The notes beneath the pieces were generated by a model. That model had not been told where the DNA came from. It did no database searches and was given only the letters and a program-made list of their open reading frames with translations. This document shows positions 24,266 through 35,619 of a stretch of DNA of 64,000 nucleotides, one piece after another. The stretch's first letter is position 1; every line of letters begins with the position of its first letter. Source of the DNA: Neospora caninum Liverpool (taxonomy: Eukaryota; Apicomplexa; Conoidasida; Eucoccidiorida; Sarcocystidae). The stretch lies in NCBI RefSeq assembly GCF_000208865.1, contig NC_018393.1, positions 2,560,714 through 2,624,713 on the forward strand, given 5' to 3'. The translations under genes and the position numbers were made by a program.

Positions 24266-26684
24266 CGTCCGTCGGGTTTCGCGAGGAAACGAAAGTGAAA
24301 ACAACCGGCGCGAAGCACGGCGTCTCTGCAAGCTTTAGGTGTCCCGCGCTACTCAGCCCGCCGAGGATGCCTCAGACCGTTGTCCGCGCGGCGCTCGTTT
24401 TTCTTTTAAGAGCTCTTCGTTTCCTCGCCGACACGCAGAAGGCTGGCACAACGTCGCTGGGCTGCTCTGGGCTGCTTCCCCATGCTTGCTTGATCTTCGT
24501 CGCGCCGGAACAGAAAACACGGAAAAAGAAGGGGAACCGCCTCGCGCATATCGCGCCTTTCCATGCAGGCTCGAGGGCAAAGAGTGTCGTGAGCGGGAAG
24601 GCTGTCCCCTCCCCTCTCCACGTCTCCAGGCGCTTCTTGAGGAGAGCGGCCGCGACGACAGAAGGTTAGGAAAAGGAAGACACGCGAACTGAGGGAATTA
24701 TGTCTAGACAGACGGAAAGAGGGAGCGAGAAAGGGACAGAGATAGACGGGGAGAGAAAGAGAGACGGCGAGAAAGACGGTTAAAGAGATATATCCGTCAT
24801 TAACATGTGAGGATAAAAGGCAACTTTAAGCGCGGTCTCTATACCTGCAGGGTGTGAGCAAAGAGTGAGAGCGGTAGACGGGACGAGCGAAACCTGAAAC
24901 GGGAATGGCGACGAGGCCTTGTTGAGCGAAGAGAAGAATCAACGTTCCAATTCAGAAAGATGCCGTGCCGAGCTTCGGAAAAAGGGAAATGCAGAGAAGA
25001 CAGGAGAGGCAAAAAAAGAAATCGCGGATGAATCGCCAGGGTCTTGTAACGGCGAGTTTCGAGCGGCTCCTAGCTGGGGCTAGTGTCTCGTCTTCGCTGT
25101 CGGCGGGGGGTCGGTGACGAGTGGAGCATTTGACGCGAAGGGAGGTGGGAAAACAGAATAGCGCGATCTAGAAAAGACTGAGCAGCCGCCAGAACGAGAG
25201 CGATGAAAGATTTGCACAAAAAAACTAGAAACCGTGGACTTCTATCGAGGACCCGGTCGCCGCGATCTCGGCGTACCGCTGCACGCGTTCGCCGAGGTTA
25301 GCACCAGGCGTATGTACACCGGAGCCTACGCATCGCTCTCCCTCGACGCAACCCTTTTTCTTCCAGCCGTGGTGTCTCTCCTCTTTTCCTCGCGTTTCCC
25401 CTGCGAGACTGGACCGCGACGTCTTTTGTTTTTGCTTCCTCTGTTTCGTGTTTTCAGAAACACTCTCGCTGCATGCGTGCCCAAAGGCATCGCTCGCTGC
25501 GTTCACAGCGAATGCATGTGCCCCGATTACCGCACTTCACCCGATTTACCGTCGACTGCCTGACCCCGCTCTGTTTCTGAGTGCGTCCTTTCTCGACAGC
25601 AGAGTTTCTGATTCATTGTTATTTCTTTCGCGTTCCTCAGAGAACCTGAAACCTTCGGCGTGGACCCAACCGCCACGAGGAGACAGCGCACGAACGTCGG
25701 CTTCGTCGCGTGAGAAGATGTCTAAGGTGAACACCGCAGATTTTGTTTTAAGCCTCTTTCTCACTGTTTTCATCCACATTTCATGCTGATCTGTTTTTCC
25801 TGTCTCCATCTCGCACTGCGTCTCCCCTGGGCTGTCGTCCCCTGTGCGTCGCTGGTGTCGCGCGCTCTCTTCCCCTCGTGTGCATCTGCGCCCTTCCTAT
25901 CCTCTCTCTCTCTCCTTTGTTTTCTCTCTCTCTTCGTTTCTGCTCTCTTTCCCTCTCGTTCGGTCTGTCTCTGTACCGTTTCGTGTGACGCGCGGATCCT
26001 TCCACCTTTCCTCGATGTAAATTTTCTCTGAGTCTCCTCCTCTCTTCGCATTCTCCGCGCCTCTTCTACCCGGCAGAAACGACATCTGCAGGCCGTCCGT
26101 TCGGCGTCCTCGAGAGCGTCTTTGCCTGTTGCTGTCTGTGGAAGCGAACTGTCTCGCCTCTTCTCTGACGTTAAGTCGATGATGCTCTGAAGCGGGGAAA
26201 GAAGGACATCCTCGGCTGTAGGTACCTGCCTGTCGTCGTTCTCTTCCCTTATCAGTATCTGGTTTTTCTTCTTTCGCACCTTTCGCCTTTCCAGAGAGTC
26301 AGCGTCTCTCTCCGGTCCTCGTCTTCGCCTCCTTGATTTGTGTCGCAGATTCCGTCGAGGAGCCTCGTCAGCACTTTCCCTTCTCCGCTCTGCTCCCCTT
26401 GCCGAAACGCAAAGACAAAACGGTTCTTCCACAAACTCTGAAAGGCGGAAACCGTCGTCTTTGGGTTCTGTCTCTCTCGAATCTCTCTCTGAGGGCGGTC
26501 GCCACACACTCCCTCTCCTCGCTCGTGTCTCTCGCCCTCTTCTCTCTCCGTTTCCTTTTAATTTGCTTTTCCGTACGAGGGCTTCTGCCTCCCTTTTTCT
26601 CGCAGTCGAGATCGGCTCGCGAGTCTCTTCGCCGGGAAACACTCACCCTGCGCTCCTCCTCATTTTCTGTCCTTCGTCGCCAAA
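24266..26684. other. Divergent promoter region between F-box gene and RPB9
   Basis: About 2.4 kb between two gene starts pointing apart. It probably carries both 5' UTRs and promoters. It is pyrimidine-rich on the + strand from 25800 towards the RPB9 start. No exon with recognisable homology was found in it. Confidence 0.6.
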
Positions 26685-28703
26685 ATGATGGGCAAGTCGA
26701 TGATGTTTTGCCCGGAGTGGTAAGTTCTTTCCGAGTCTTCTTTCCCTCTTTCTCTCTGCCTATTCCTGGCTCCTCTCCTCTCGCTGTCTCTCTCGCCTTC
26801 TTTCTTTCTCGTTCTCCCTCTATCTCGGTGTTATCTCTTTGATTTGCCTCTTGCTTGCGTCTCACTGTCCTTTTTTTCTGGCTCTTTGTCTCGCCATTTC
26901 TGTCCGTTTTGGGTGTCTTTTCTCTCTGCGTTTTGTCGGGACTCCTCGCTGTTCGCGTTCTGCGCCTCACGGAGGAAAGCCCTGTTGTGTGCGTCTTCAG
27001 CAACAACATGTTGTACCCGCGCGAAGACAAGGAGAAGCACCAACTGCAGTTTCTTTGCCGTCAGTGCGATTACTCGCGGTATCCGAAGAAAACCGACACT
27101 GCGCAGCACATCGTCGACAGAACGAATTTCAACTACAAGTCAAAGTAAGTCAGTGCTCGTCTCGCCACTTGGGGGTGTTTTGCGCCCGGCGAACGCGGAA
27201 ACGAAGAAAAGGGAACAAGGCCACGAACCGGAACCAAGAGAGCGGGACAGGAGCGGAACGAAACGAGCGCAGAACCGCGAGGAAGAGAGAGTCGAGCGGA
27301 GCGGAAAAGGGAGAGAGGAAGGACGAAGGATAGGAAAGAGAGATCGAGGCAGCGACTGAGGTGAAAGCGGGAAAGAGGACGGGGGCAAAAGGCCGGAGAG
27401 TCGCAGCGTTTTGGGGCGCGCGCACGCGCGCGTCTCGCGCACGATGCGGGCGAGGCTGCCGGGCGACTGGACTGCGGCGCTCTCTCTGTCCAAGCGCGTT
27501 TCGAGAACCTCTCCGTGCGTGTCGCGTTTCAGAGAGGACATTGTGATCTCCTCCGACCTGTCCAAGGACCCGACGCTCGGTCGCGTCTTCGACTGGAGGT
27601 GTCCTCGGTGTAGAGGCCTCGGCGGCGTTTTCTACCAGCTGCCTGAGCGCGTCGCCGAAGACGCCATGACTCTCGTCTACGTCTGCACACAGCCCGGCTG
27701 CGGCGCCTGGGAAATTCAACAGCCTGACGCCCAGGGCGGCGACGACAGCAGAGAAAAGGACGAAGACGGCGAACACCCCGCCCCGCACCCCTCGGCCCAG
27801 TCTGCCCGTAGGTTCGCGGAGATTGCGAGAGAGGCGCACAGGCGCAATGCGGCAGAGCGCAAGGCAACGCGAAGGGAAGGCGCGACAAAGCACAGACGTG
27901 AAGAGAAAGAGCGTGCAGTGGATCGGTCGTTTCCCATGTGTGCTGTCTGTGTGTTCGCCGTGTCCTCGCCAGGACAGTCCTTCCGCTTCCCAGCGGAGAA
28001 AGAGGAAGAAGACAGAGACGCAAGCTCCGACGCCGACTCGCCGGCAGGCGGTCCGCTGTCCGTGAAGCGGCCTCGTAAGTGGAGGCTCCGCCGAGAGTCA
28101 GGGGGTGCACAACGAAAGCAAAGAACCGAAGAGACCGAAAAAAAAGGCGCAGAAGACGTGCGACGCAGTGTTGAGAGAGAAGCGGGAGAGGAAACGCGCC
28201 GCGGGGCAGAGAGGAGAGTGGGGCGGCGGGCGACGTGGCCAGCGAAGAAGACATCAGTGCCACAGAAAGAGAGGATTTGGAGACCGATCTCTGATTGTCG
28301 CTTTCGGTGAGAGCAGGCGGCATTGTGTTGCTTTGTCTTTCTCTGTCCCTCGCGCGGCCTGGTGTTTCCTTCCCGGTCGCTGTTTTCCCTCTCCGTCTGT
28401 CGCCCCTCGCATAGCTTCTCCTCTCTGCTGGCTCCTGTCCATATCTCTTTTTGGTTCGCGTTCTGTCTGTTTCTCTTTCGTTCAGTCGACGAATCGCAAG
28501 ACGAAGACCACGAAACAGACCAGGCCGGGGACGTCTTCAACCAGGAACAGGCCGACGTGGATGACGACGATTTGTTTGGCGAGCGAGAAGAAGACATTTT
28601 CGGCTCTTCAGATCACGGCGGCCCTGGCTTCGATGAAGAAGAATACACACATCGCCCAGAGCCGCATGGAGACGGAGAGTTAGACGACGTCACGTTCGAA
28701 TAA
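26685..28703 (+). CDS. RPB9: DNA-directed RNA polymerase II subunit RPB9 with acidic C-terminal extension
   Basis: Five exons join in frame: 26685-26719, 27001-27144, 27533-27807, 27973-28074 and 28486-28703, giving 257 residues. The start sits in GCCAAAATG, a strong coccidian start context. The first zinc ribbon has Cys 9, 12, 31 and 34 (FCPECNNMLYPRED...LCRQCDY). The second, TFIIS-like ribbon has Cys 83, 86, 111 and 116 (CPRC...VCTQPGC), after the conserved DLSKDPTLGR linker and AEDAMTLVYVC. These are RPB9 hallmarks. RPB9 sits on the jaw of polymerase II and affects fidelity and elongation. Residues 122-257 form an Asp/Glu-rich tail (DDDDLFGEREEDIFG) not present in typical ~120-residue RPB9. 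The frame-preserving introns support the tail as genuine. Confidence 0.92.
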
Positions 28704-30667
28704 AGACTAGAGACCGAGGAAGGGAGCGAGGGACAGAGACGGCAGACGAAGTGGAGCCCATTCGCTGACGTGTGTCTCTGTAAGGGCTGGGATCCTCATA
28801 AGGAGATGTCTCTGCACAAATGGTCCGCGATCCAGAACTGTAGAACCCGATTCGAAGCGTTCTCTTCTGTCGGTGGTACACGCGTGACCGCTGGGTGGGG
28901 GAGGCACGCTAAGAAAGGCACCATGTGCAAATGACGGGACAGAGAGAAATCGACCGCACAGTCTTTATCGCTCTTCACCTTGTTCCGGTCCTTTTGGTCT
29001 TTTTTCTGGTCGGCTACAGCTCGTTCTCTCGCCTATTCGAGTTCCGTCTCATGTCTCTTCCGCTGTCTCTCCTTGCTTTCGCTGCCGTCGTATCCGTTGT
29101 TCTCTTTTTCGTCTCCTGTTTTCTTCCACTTTTCGCCCTCGCGCGCGCGTTTCCGTCGCGCGTCTGTCGCCTTCTGCGTCGCGTGGGCGCTCCCACGTTT
29201 TCTCTGACACGCTGGGAACTTGTCTTTCTCGTGATCAACCTTTCTAGATAATGCAAGAGCGATGTGCATGCAGGCAGAAAAAGCAATCTGAAAATGTTCG
29301 GGATGGACACGCGTGTATACCAAAAGATTCATCCGATATGTACCCACGTAGGTACAAAAAAATGTATTTATGCATATGCATATATATATATATATATATA
29401 TATATAAATTGTGTATATAGCGGCATCGCAGTGTCTATTGGATATATATATATATATATATACAAGAACGCGCGCACGATAGTCTACTTTAAGTGTGAAG
29501 TATACAGTTCTCTTGGGAAAAAGAGGGTTCACATCGGCGCGAGAGACTACAGTGGTTTTTCCCTCGGTTTTTCTGCCGTCTCCTTCACGTTTTTCCTCAC
29601 GCGTCCGATACGTCCTGGGCTCCTCTTCCCCAGACTGAGATTTGTCCTGCTAACAACGACGCGGCCATATCCGCTTCCCTACGTATCTCCCTCTTCTTCT
29701 CCGTTTCCCTGCCGCTTCCTTGATCTCTCAGTCTTGACTCTCTCTCCTGTCTGTCTTGTCTCTCTACTTATGTCGTCTTCTCTCCTCTCGCCGTCCGTTT
29801 CTCCTCTCTCGCTCTCCTCGCCTCCCTCATACAAAAGCTGCGTCGCGTCCAAAGAGAAGGCGACTGGAACCCCGCCTCTGTGGGGTTTCAATCGGCCACA
29901 AAGCGACAGCGCGTGACGTGCGCTAAAGCGCCGAAACACTAGCCGAGAGATGCGAGGAACTGGCTTTTTGAGGGCGCATGCGTGGCCGCTCGCACCTTGA
30001 GAGAAGCTTAGTTTCTAACGGGAGGCGCAAGAGCCTCTGCCCACCACGCGCAGCATGAAAATTTCTGCGTTCACGAGCTCTACAAAGCATTGAGAATTGA
30101 AGTTTAGTCACCCCCGGCGGGTCCGCGTTCTCAGAGACGCCCATCGGCGTCTACACTCCGCACGCCATCGCACAAATCAAACAAGCAAACGGAGCGAGAC
30201 CACGGCCGAGTGCGGCACACAAGGACTGGCAAGCGCGAGGAGTCCACAAAGCGAAAAACGTCTTTCTGCCTCAAAGTGCGCAGAGGAAGAACAAGACAAC
30301 GCATTGGACTGGAACATAGGGAACGGAACAAAGAAAGCAAGAGTGAAAGGCCTCGTTCAGCCGACCCCCACACACATCGATTTTCTCTTCTCCGCGGTGA
30401 ACATCTTTCAGATGCGTATAGAGAGACACGCAAAAAAGACAACTCGAGCTTCTCGCCATCCACACCCGCCCACAACCCATGTCTCTTGTTCTCTCTCTTC
30501 TTCTCTCTTGTTCTCTCTCATCTTCTCCCTCTTGTTCTCTCTTTCGCCTTCTCTATCGAACGCGACGTGGACACGTTCCTTCATGTCGGAGACCAAGTGG
30601 CGCATGCAGTTTTTTATTCTCCCTGCACATCGCTCCTCGTCCTCCCTCGAGTTCACTCTTTCGGCAT
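28704..30667. other. Convergent 3' region between RPB9 and MPP alpha
   Basis: Expected to hold both 3' UTRs. TA microsatellites lie at about 29381-29405 and 29441-29461, and a pyrimidine-rich stretch at 30480-30555. No coding signal was seen. Confidence 0.7.
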
Positions 30668-33600
30668 CTACTTGCCGACACCCGCCGCTCGGAGAGCAGC
30701 GCGGACCTCCTCGTAGTGCGGGACCGTCGAAACATCTCCGTAGACAACGACGGTTGGAGGCTTCTTGTACATGGCGTCGACAACTCTGAAAAGGCGCCCG
30801 CACATCACAACGCATGCGTGTTAGTGGAAAAAAGGCGCGAACGCGGCTCCGCAGAGCCTCCCCGTTCTCCAAGGCATTCCCCTTCTCACGGCTGCCTCTG
30901 CCTGCAGAGAAAAACAGTCTCTCCTCCGGTGTTTGCGGCCAACGCGTGCAAATCGCAAGAAAAGCGCCTGGATCAAGAAGACCCCGGAGAGTTTCACTTC
31001 TGTCGATACTTCGAGATGCCTCGAATATCTCGTTTTTTCGCTCGATCTCTTGCTTCTCGCTTTCTCCTTTCCCCGCGCCAAGTCACCCCCCACGCTCGCC
31101 TGAAAAAGGAAGAGACGCGTCCGTCTTCTTTCTTTCCTCAGGGTGTCCTTCCCTTTGCGCTTCCACAGTGTGCATCATCCTCTCTATCTTTCGCCTCGCT
31201 GTTTCTTCTCTCGGGCGAGTCTCACCTCTTGATGTCAGCCTCGCCGACGGCGTCGATTGCTGCGCAGAATTCCTGCGGCGAGATGACGCGGTTGCTCATC
31301 AGCAGCTGGCGACCGACGTCTTCCATGACGATGCCGCGGCACTCCAGATTCATGAAAATCGAGGACTTGAGTGAGTTTTTCGCGCGGTGCAATTCCTCCT
31401 TCGTCACAGAGCCCATCTTTCCGAACTGCTCGGCCATCACCTTGACGGCATTCGCAGACTGCACGCGCCCCACACCCCAAAAAAGAGGAAAGTGCATGCG
31501 ACCCAAGGTGTACATACACACGACCACGCGTACACCCCGCCCAGGCACGCGTTCCGCAAGAAAAATGCTCCGCGCCTCGCTCTCGCGGTTTTCTGTGCGT
31601 CGCGAGAGGACCTGAAGAAAAGGCGCGCACGAGGCCCCCCGCTCTGCGCCGGGCAGAGCGGGAGAAAGGGACGCTACTCTCTGCGCCTCGTTGTGTCTCT
31701 TTGAGTGTCTTCTGTCCACCCTTGCTGCCTTCTCTGGAAGACCTCCTCTCTGTTCACCCGGGAGGCGCATCCACTCCCAGAGCCCGCATTCTTTCTCCGG
31801 AAAGCGCCTTAATCCCCGCCTTTTCAGATCTTCTCCTTCTCACCTTGGTGGGATCGACGAGCATGTACAGCCCAAAGATGCCCGAGTCCGTGTACTGTGT
31901 GTTGAACGCCATGGCGCTCTCAACCCATTCATTCTGGTTCAGGACGTTCAAGTACAGGCGCGTGTACATGCCTTTTCCCGGACCGCCCGTCGAGAAGGCG
32001 CCTCCTCCGCCGATGATCGTTTGCAGAACAGAGTACGCCACGAGGTCGCCGCCATTCCAACCGCCCGGCTGACAGGGAAGGCCAGAGAAAATGAAGACAA
32101 ACATGAGAGAAAATGAAGAGACAAGAGGAAGAGGAGACACAAAACACATGGGAGAAAATGAAGCGAAATGCGTCTTTTCATAACAGGATGCCTGTGCTGG
32201 TCCCTTTTCTTCCGAGAGGCGCCTGCGCCGTCTGGCCTCGAAGAGTTTCGGGGGAGGGACAGAGAAAAAGAAGGGGGGAAAAATTGAGGGACGAAGGAAG
32301 CAGAAAAGGCGAAAACGCAGATGTGGGAGGGCCCAATTCCACGGTGACGGGCTAACGCGTCTCAGCGGAGAGCGTTTTCCTGAACCAGCGAGGCGGAAGG
32401 AAAGAGGGGAAAAAGAGACGAAACGGAAACACGTCCTTACTGTTTCAAAGGCAACGGCAATGTGTGCGTGCGGCGACGGCGTCTCCAGGCGAACGTCACC
32501 TCCAGTGTACACAGGAGGAGCAACAGTTCTCTTCGTCGGCGGAATCGCGTTGTAGTCCACAAATGCACGCATCAGCCACGTGCACAGTTCGTCGTGATTC
32601 ACGTTCACGCCAACAAACACCATGTTCTCTGCGAAACAAGACAAGAGAAAAACACAAACGAAAGCAATGATCGGGGCATTCATGAATGTCGGTAACTGCA
32701 TGGGCACAGGCGTGGGGATGTAACGAGAGGCGTGGTCACTTTACGGCACACGCCGGGGACCCGAATCAGCGTCCTGGAGGGAACTGCATGCGTGCATGCG
32801 CGCGAGCGGCCTACCAGGGGAGAAGTGCTGGAGCATGTAGTGGCGGATGACGTCGGGGTTGTAATAGCCGAGGCTTCGCTCTGTGCAGTGCAGTTTGTTG
32901 CCTAAGGTGTTGTTGTGCCAAGCTGAAGAAACACGCCAGCCAGCAGAAAATGCGCGATATCGCAGAATACAGAAAACGACATCTGGACAGGGACGAACCG
33001 CCACGGGAACTGAAGGCGAGCAGACCAAGTTGTGCAGAAGCTTTTTCTCTCTGCATGCGGAGGTGCCTGCAAGACCCAAGGCGTCCGTCGATGCCACGGT
33101 GATCCGGATTCGAGAGCTTGGCGCGCGTCATCTACGGTCTGAAGGATCTCCGCTCTACCGTCTTCTTTGTCTCTGCGTGTCGCGCCTCTCTCCCGATCCT
33201 CCATTCCTCTTGTTTTTCCTCCCACTTCTCGTCCGTTTCTTCTTGGCTTTCTGCTGGCGTTCCGTCCCTCCGACCTCTCGCCGCCTCACCTGTCGTATGC
33301 AGGAGCTCAGAGACCATTTGATCGGGCATGTGCTCGAGGCGCTTGCGGGCCATGATGAGCTTGTCTTTGCAGGATTTCAGTTCCCACGGAAGAAAGCGCG
33401 GAAAGAGAACGTTTCCGGTGAGCATGGGAACCAGCAACGGCATGTGCGACCGCAGGCACTCGGCGCTGTACACCACGTGCTCCCTGGACGAAAACGCAAG
33501 GGGCAGAGCAACCAAAAACGAGGGAAAGCGCTCCCTTCCTCAAGTCTCTTCTTTTTGTCTCTGTGCAGCTCGAAAAAGGAAACAACGCGTCATCTCTCTC

Positions 33601-35619
33601 GGCGCGTCTTGCCGTGAGCCCCTCCGCTCGCGAACCGCAGCACATTGCCAAAAAAAAGAACGAACGGCTTCTCTGCGGCTCTTCTCCGCCCCGTCGATTC
33701 CTGAGACGATTCCGCCTCTCTCTCGCCCGCCGTTCCTCGCACGATTCTCAGACCCCTCCCGCCCTAAGTCGGTCTCCTTTTCCCGACTCGTCCCTCCTAT
33801 TCCCTCCCGTTTTCCCCCTTTGGTTTTCCCGAACGCCACGCGTGTCTCTTCTCGGTCGCGCGGTCGCCTCTCTGCCGCCCTTTCCCCTTTTCCTTTCCCT
33901 TCGCAACATCGCTCGGCCTACCGTCCAACGACGCATCCGGCGTTCGCACCCAAGACCTCGATCGTCTTAACCGTGCGAAGATGCGAGAGGTGCGCGGTGG
34001 AGGCGAACGCGAGGTTCTGGATCATGTGCGTCACTCCAAAGTTCGTCACATCCTCGAAGCGGCTGCCTGCATGCACGAAAAGGCCCAGCGAGGCGGTAAG
34101 GCCCCCGCGGTCCATCGACGCGATGCGCAGCCCGTTGTCCAGCTTCGAGTATTGGATGTTGCTGTTGGGGGGGACATAGTCGCGGATCTCGGACTGCAGA
34201 AAACACGACACACGACGCAGACTCAGCGGGACATGTGTGTCAGAAGACGGGACGGACGAAGCGATGTAAACGACGGAAAACCGCGTGAAACGCAGGGACC
34301 GTGTATATACGGACGACAGACACCTCCCGCAGAATGAAAACCCAAGGCGGAGAAAGTGTGCGTGCACGTTCCCTGCGGGAGAAAGAAGAACCCGCCAGCG
34401 ACTGCAGATAGACGCCGGTTCGGCGCAGCCGCAAACGCACTTCGGATTGGAGCCACATGCAAAGATATGCATTTCAGCGGGTATCTGCTCTACGGGAGAA
34501 GCAGTTGCACGCCCAGCGGATGCGAAACAGACCGACTCTTCACACCTTTCGTTGTGTCCAGCAGCTTGTCCACACGCACGAGAATGCGCCAGGAAATATC
34601 CAAAACAATCCAGTCCCCTATGCAGCCTCAGTGCAGCCCGTAGAGGTCTTTTCCTGTCTGCCTGCGGCAGCCGCTTGCTCTGAGTCCCCCGGTCCCCGGC
34701 CCCGCACAGGGACAGCTCGGCATGCATCGGCGCAAACAAGGACTGAGACACACACAAGGAGGCTTGCTACGAAAATGCCCACATATCTCTTTTGTGTGTG
34801 CACGTTTGCGAGGCGTGGTGGTTTCGAGGAAGCAACGCTGCGCTGCTTCTTCGGTCCTCTCCTCTAAACACAGGGAGGTCACGACAGGTACGTTCTCCCC
34901 CTCTGGTGAAGTCGATAGCGTTAACAGAAAGCAAACGAGAAACACGTGAAGGCGCGTCCCCTGTCTTAGCAGCCCATGCCCAGGTTCTCTTGTGTGTGGG
35001 TCCGTAGCACATGCATCGCCGTCTTCTCCGTCTAGGCCTGTTCCACAGCGCTCGTCCCCCCCCCTCCCCCCCCCGAGCAGGACACCCCGAAATGAAAGGA
35101 AAAGGATACACGCCTTTTTTTGGGGGCGGGCAAGTAGGCATGCGCCCTCCCGTTGACTGCGGCTCCGGACACATGCGTTCGGATGGCTGTCTCCCCGGTC
35201 GAGCACACGCGCACGTCCGAGGACTCCCTTACAGGTTCCAGAATGCTTTTGTCGAGTGGGATGCCTTCGTAGATGTTACCATTGGTGTTTTCCTTGCCGA
35301 CGTAGTAGTACTTGAACTCTGGAACCTCTTCCATGACCTTTTCCATGTCTTCCTTGACGAAGGGGACGCGGCGGTATTCGGGCGCAGGACCAGCCTTGGG
35401 CTGCAAGGCTGCCGCGCTGCTCAGAAACGTCTTCTCTGTTCGCTGGAACGCCGGTGCGCGGACACCCGAGGATGGTGCAGATACACCCGAAGCCGCCGTG
35501 CAGACTCTGGCAGTCAGGGGGTTTCGCGTGTCGCCCAGCGCCGTGCTGAGGCACCGGCGACGAAGCGAGGCAGTCGAGATGCCTGGCGCAGTTCTGCGGA
35601 AGAGGAGAGACGCATTCAT
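30668..35619 (-). CDS. MPPA: Mitochondrial processing peptidase alpha subunit (M16 family)
   Basis: Eight exons join in frame: 35619-35233, 34193-33922, 33483-33290, 32922-32815, 32628-32441, 32068-31844, 31458-31226 and 30785-30668, giving 574 residues. The ATG at 35619 lies in ACCATG. The N-terminus (MNASLLFRRTAPGISTASLR...) is Arg/Ser-rich with no acidic residues, like a mitochondrial presequence. M16 features: LDNGLRIAS; the site that is HxxEH in the catalytic beta subunit is degenerate here (HMIQN, residues 185-189), as expected for alpha; NPRFLPWEL; ENMVFVGVNVNHDEL; and the substrate-gripping Gly-rich loop at about 403-417 (GGGGAFSTGGPGKGM). MPP alpha with MPP beta removes presequences in the mitochondrion. 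In apicomplexans the pair also serves as the core proteins of complex III. It runs convergently with RPB9. Confidence 0.93.

Noticed and set aside
22197..24338. Long + strand frame (713 codons) over the F-box gene
   Set aside because: It is the antisense of the Glu/Arg-rich first exon, giving Ser/Pro-rich translation. It lacks a recognisable domain, while the minus strand has a consistent spliced model.
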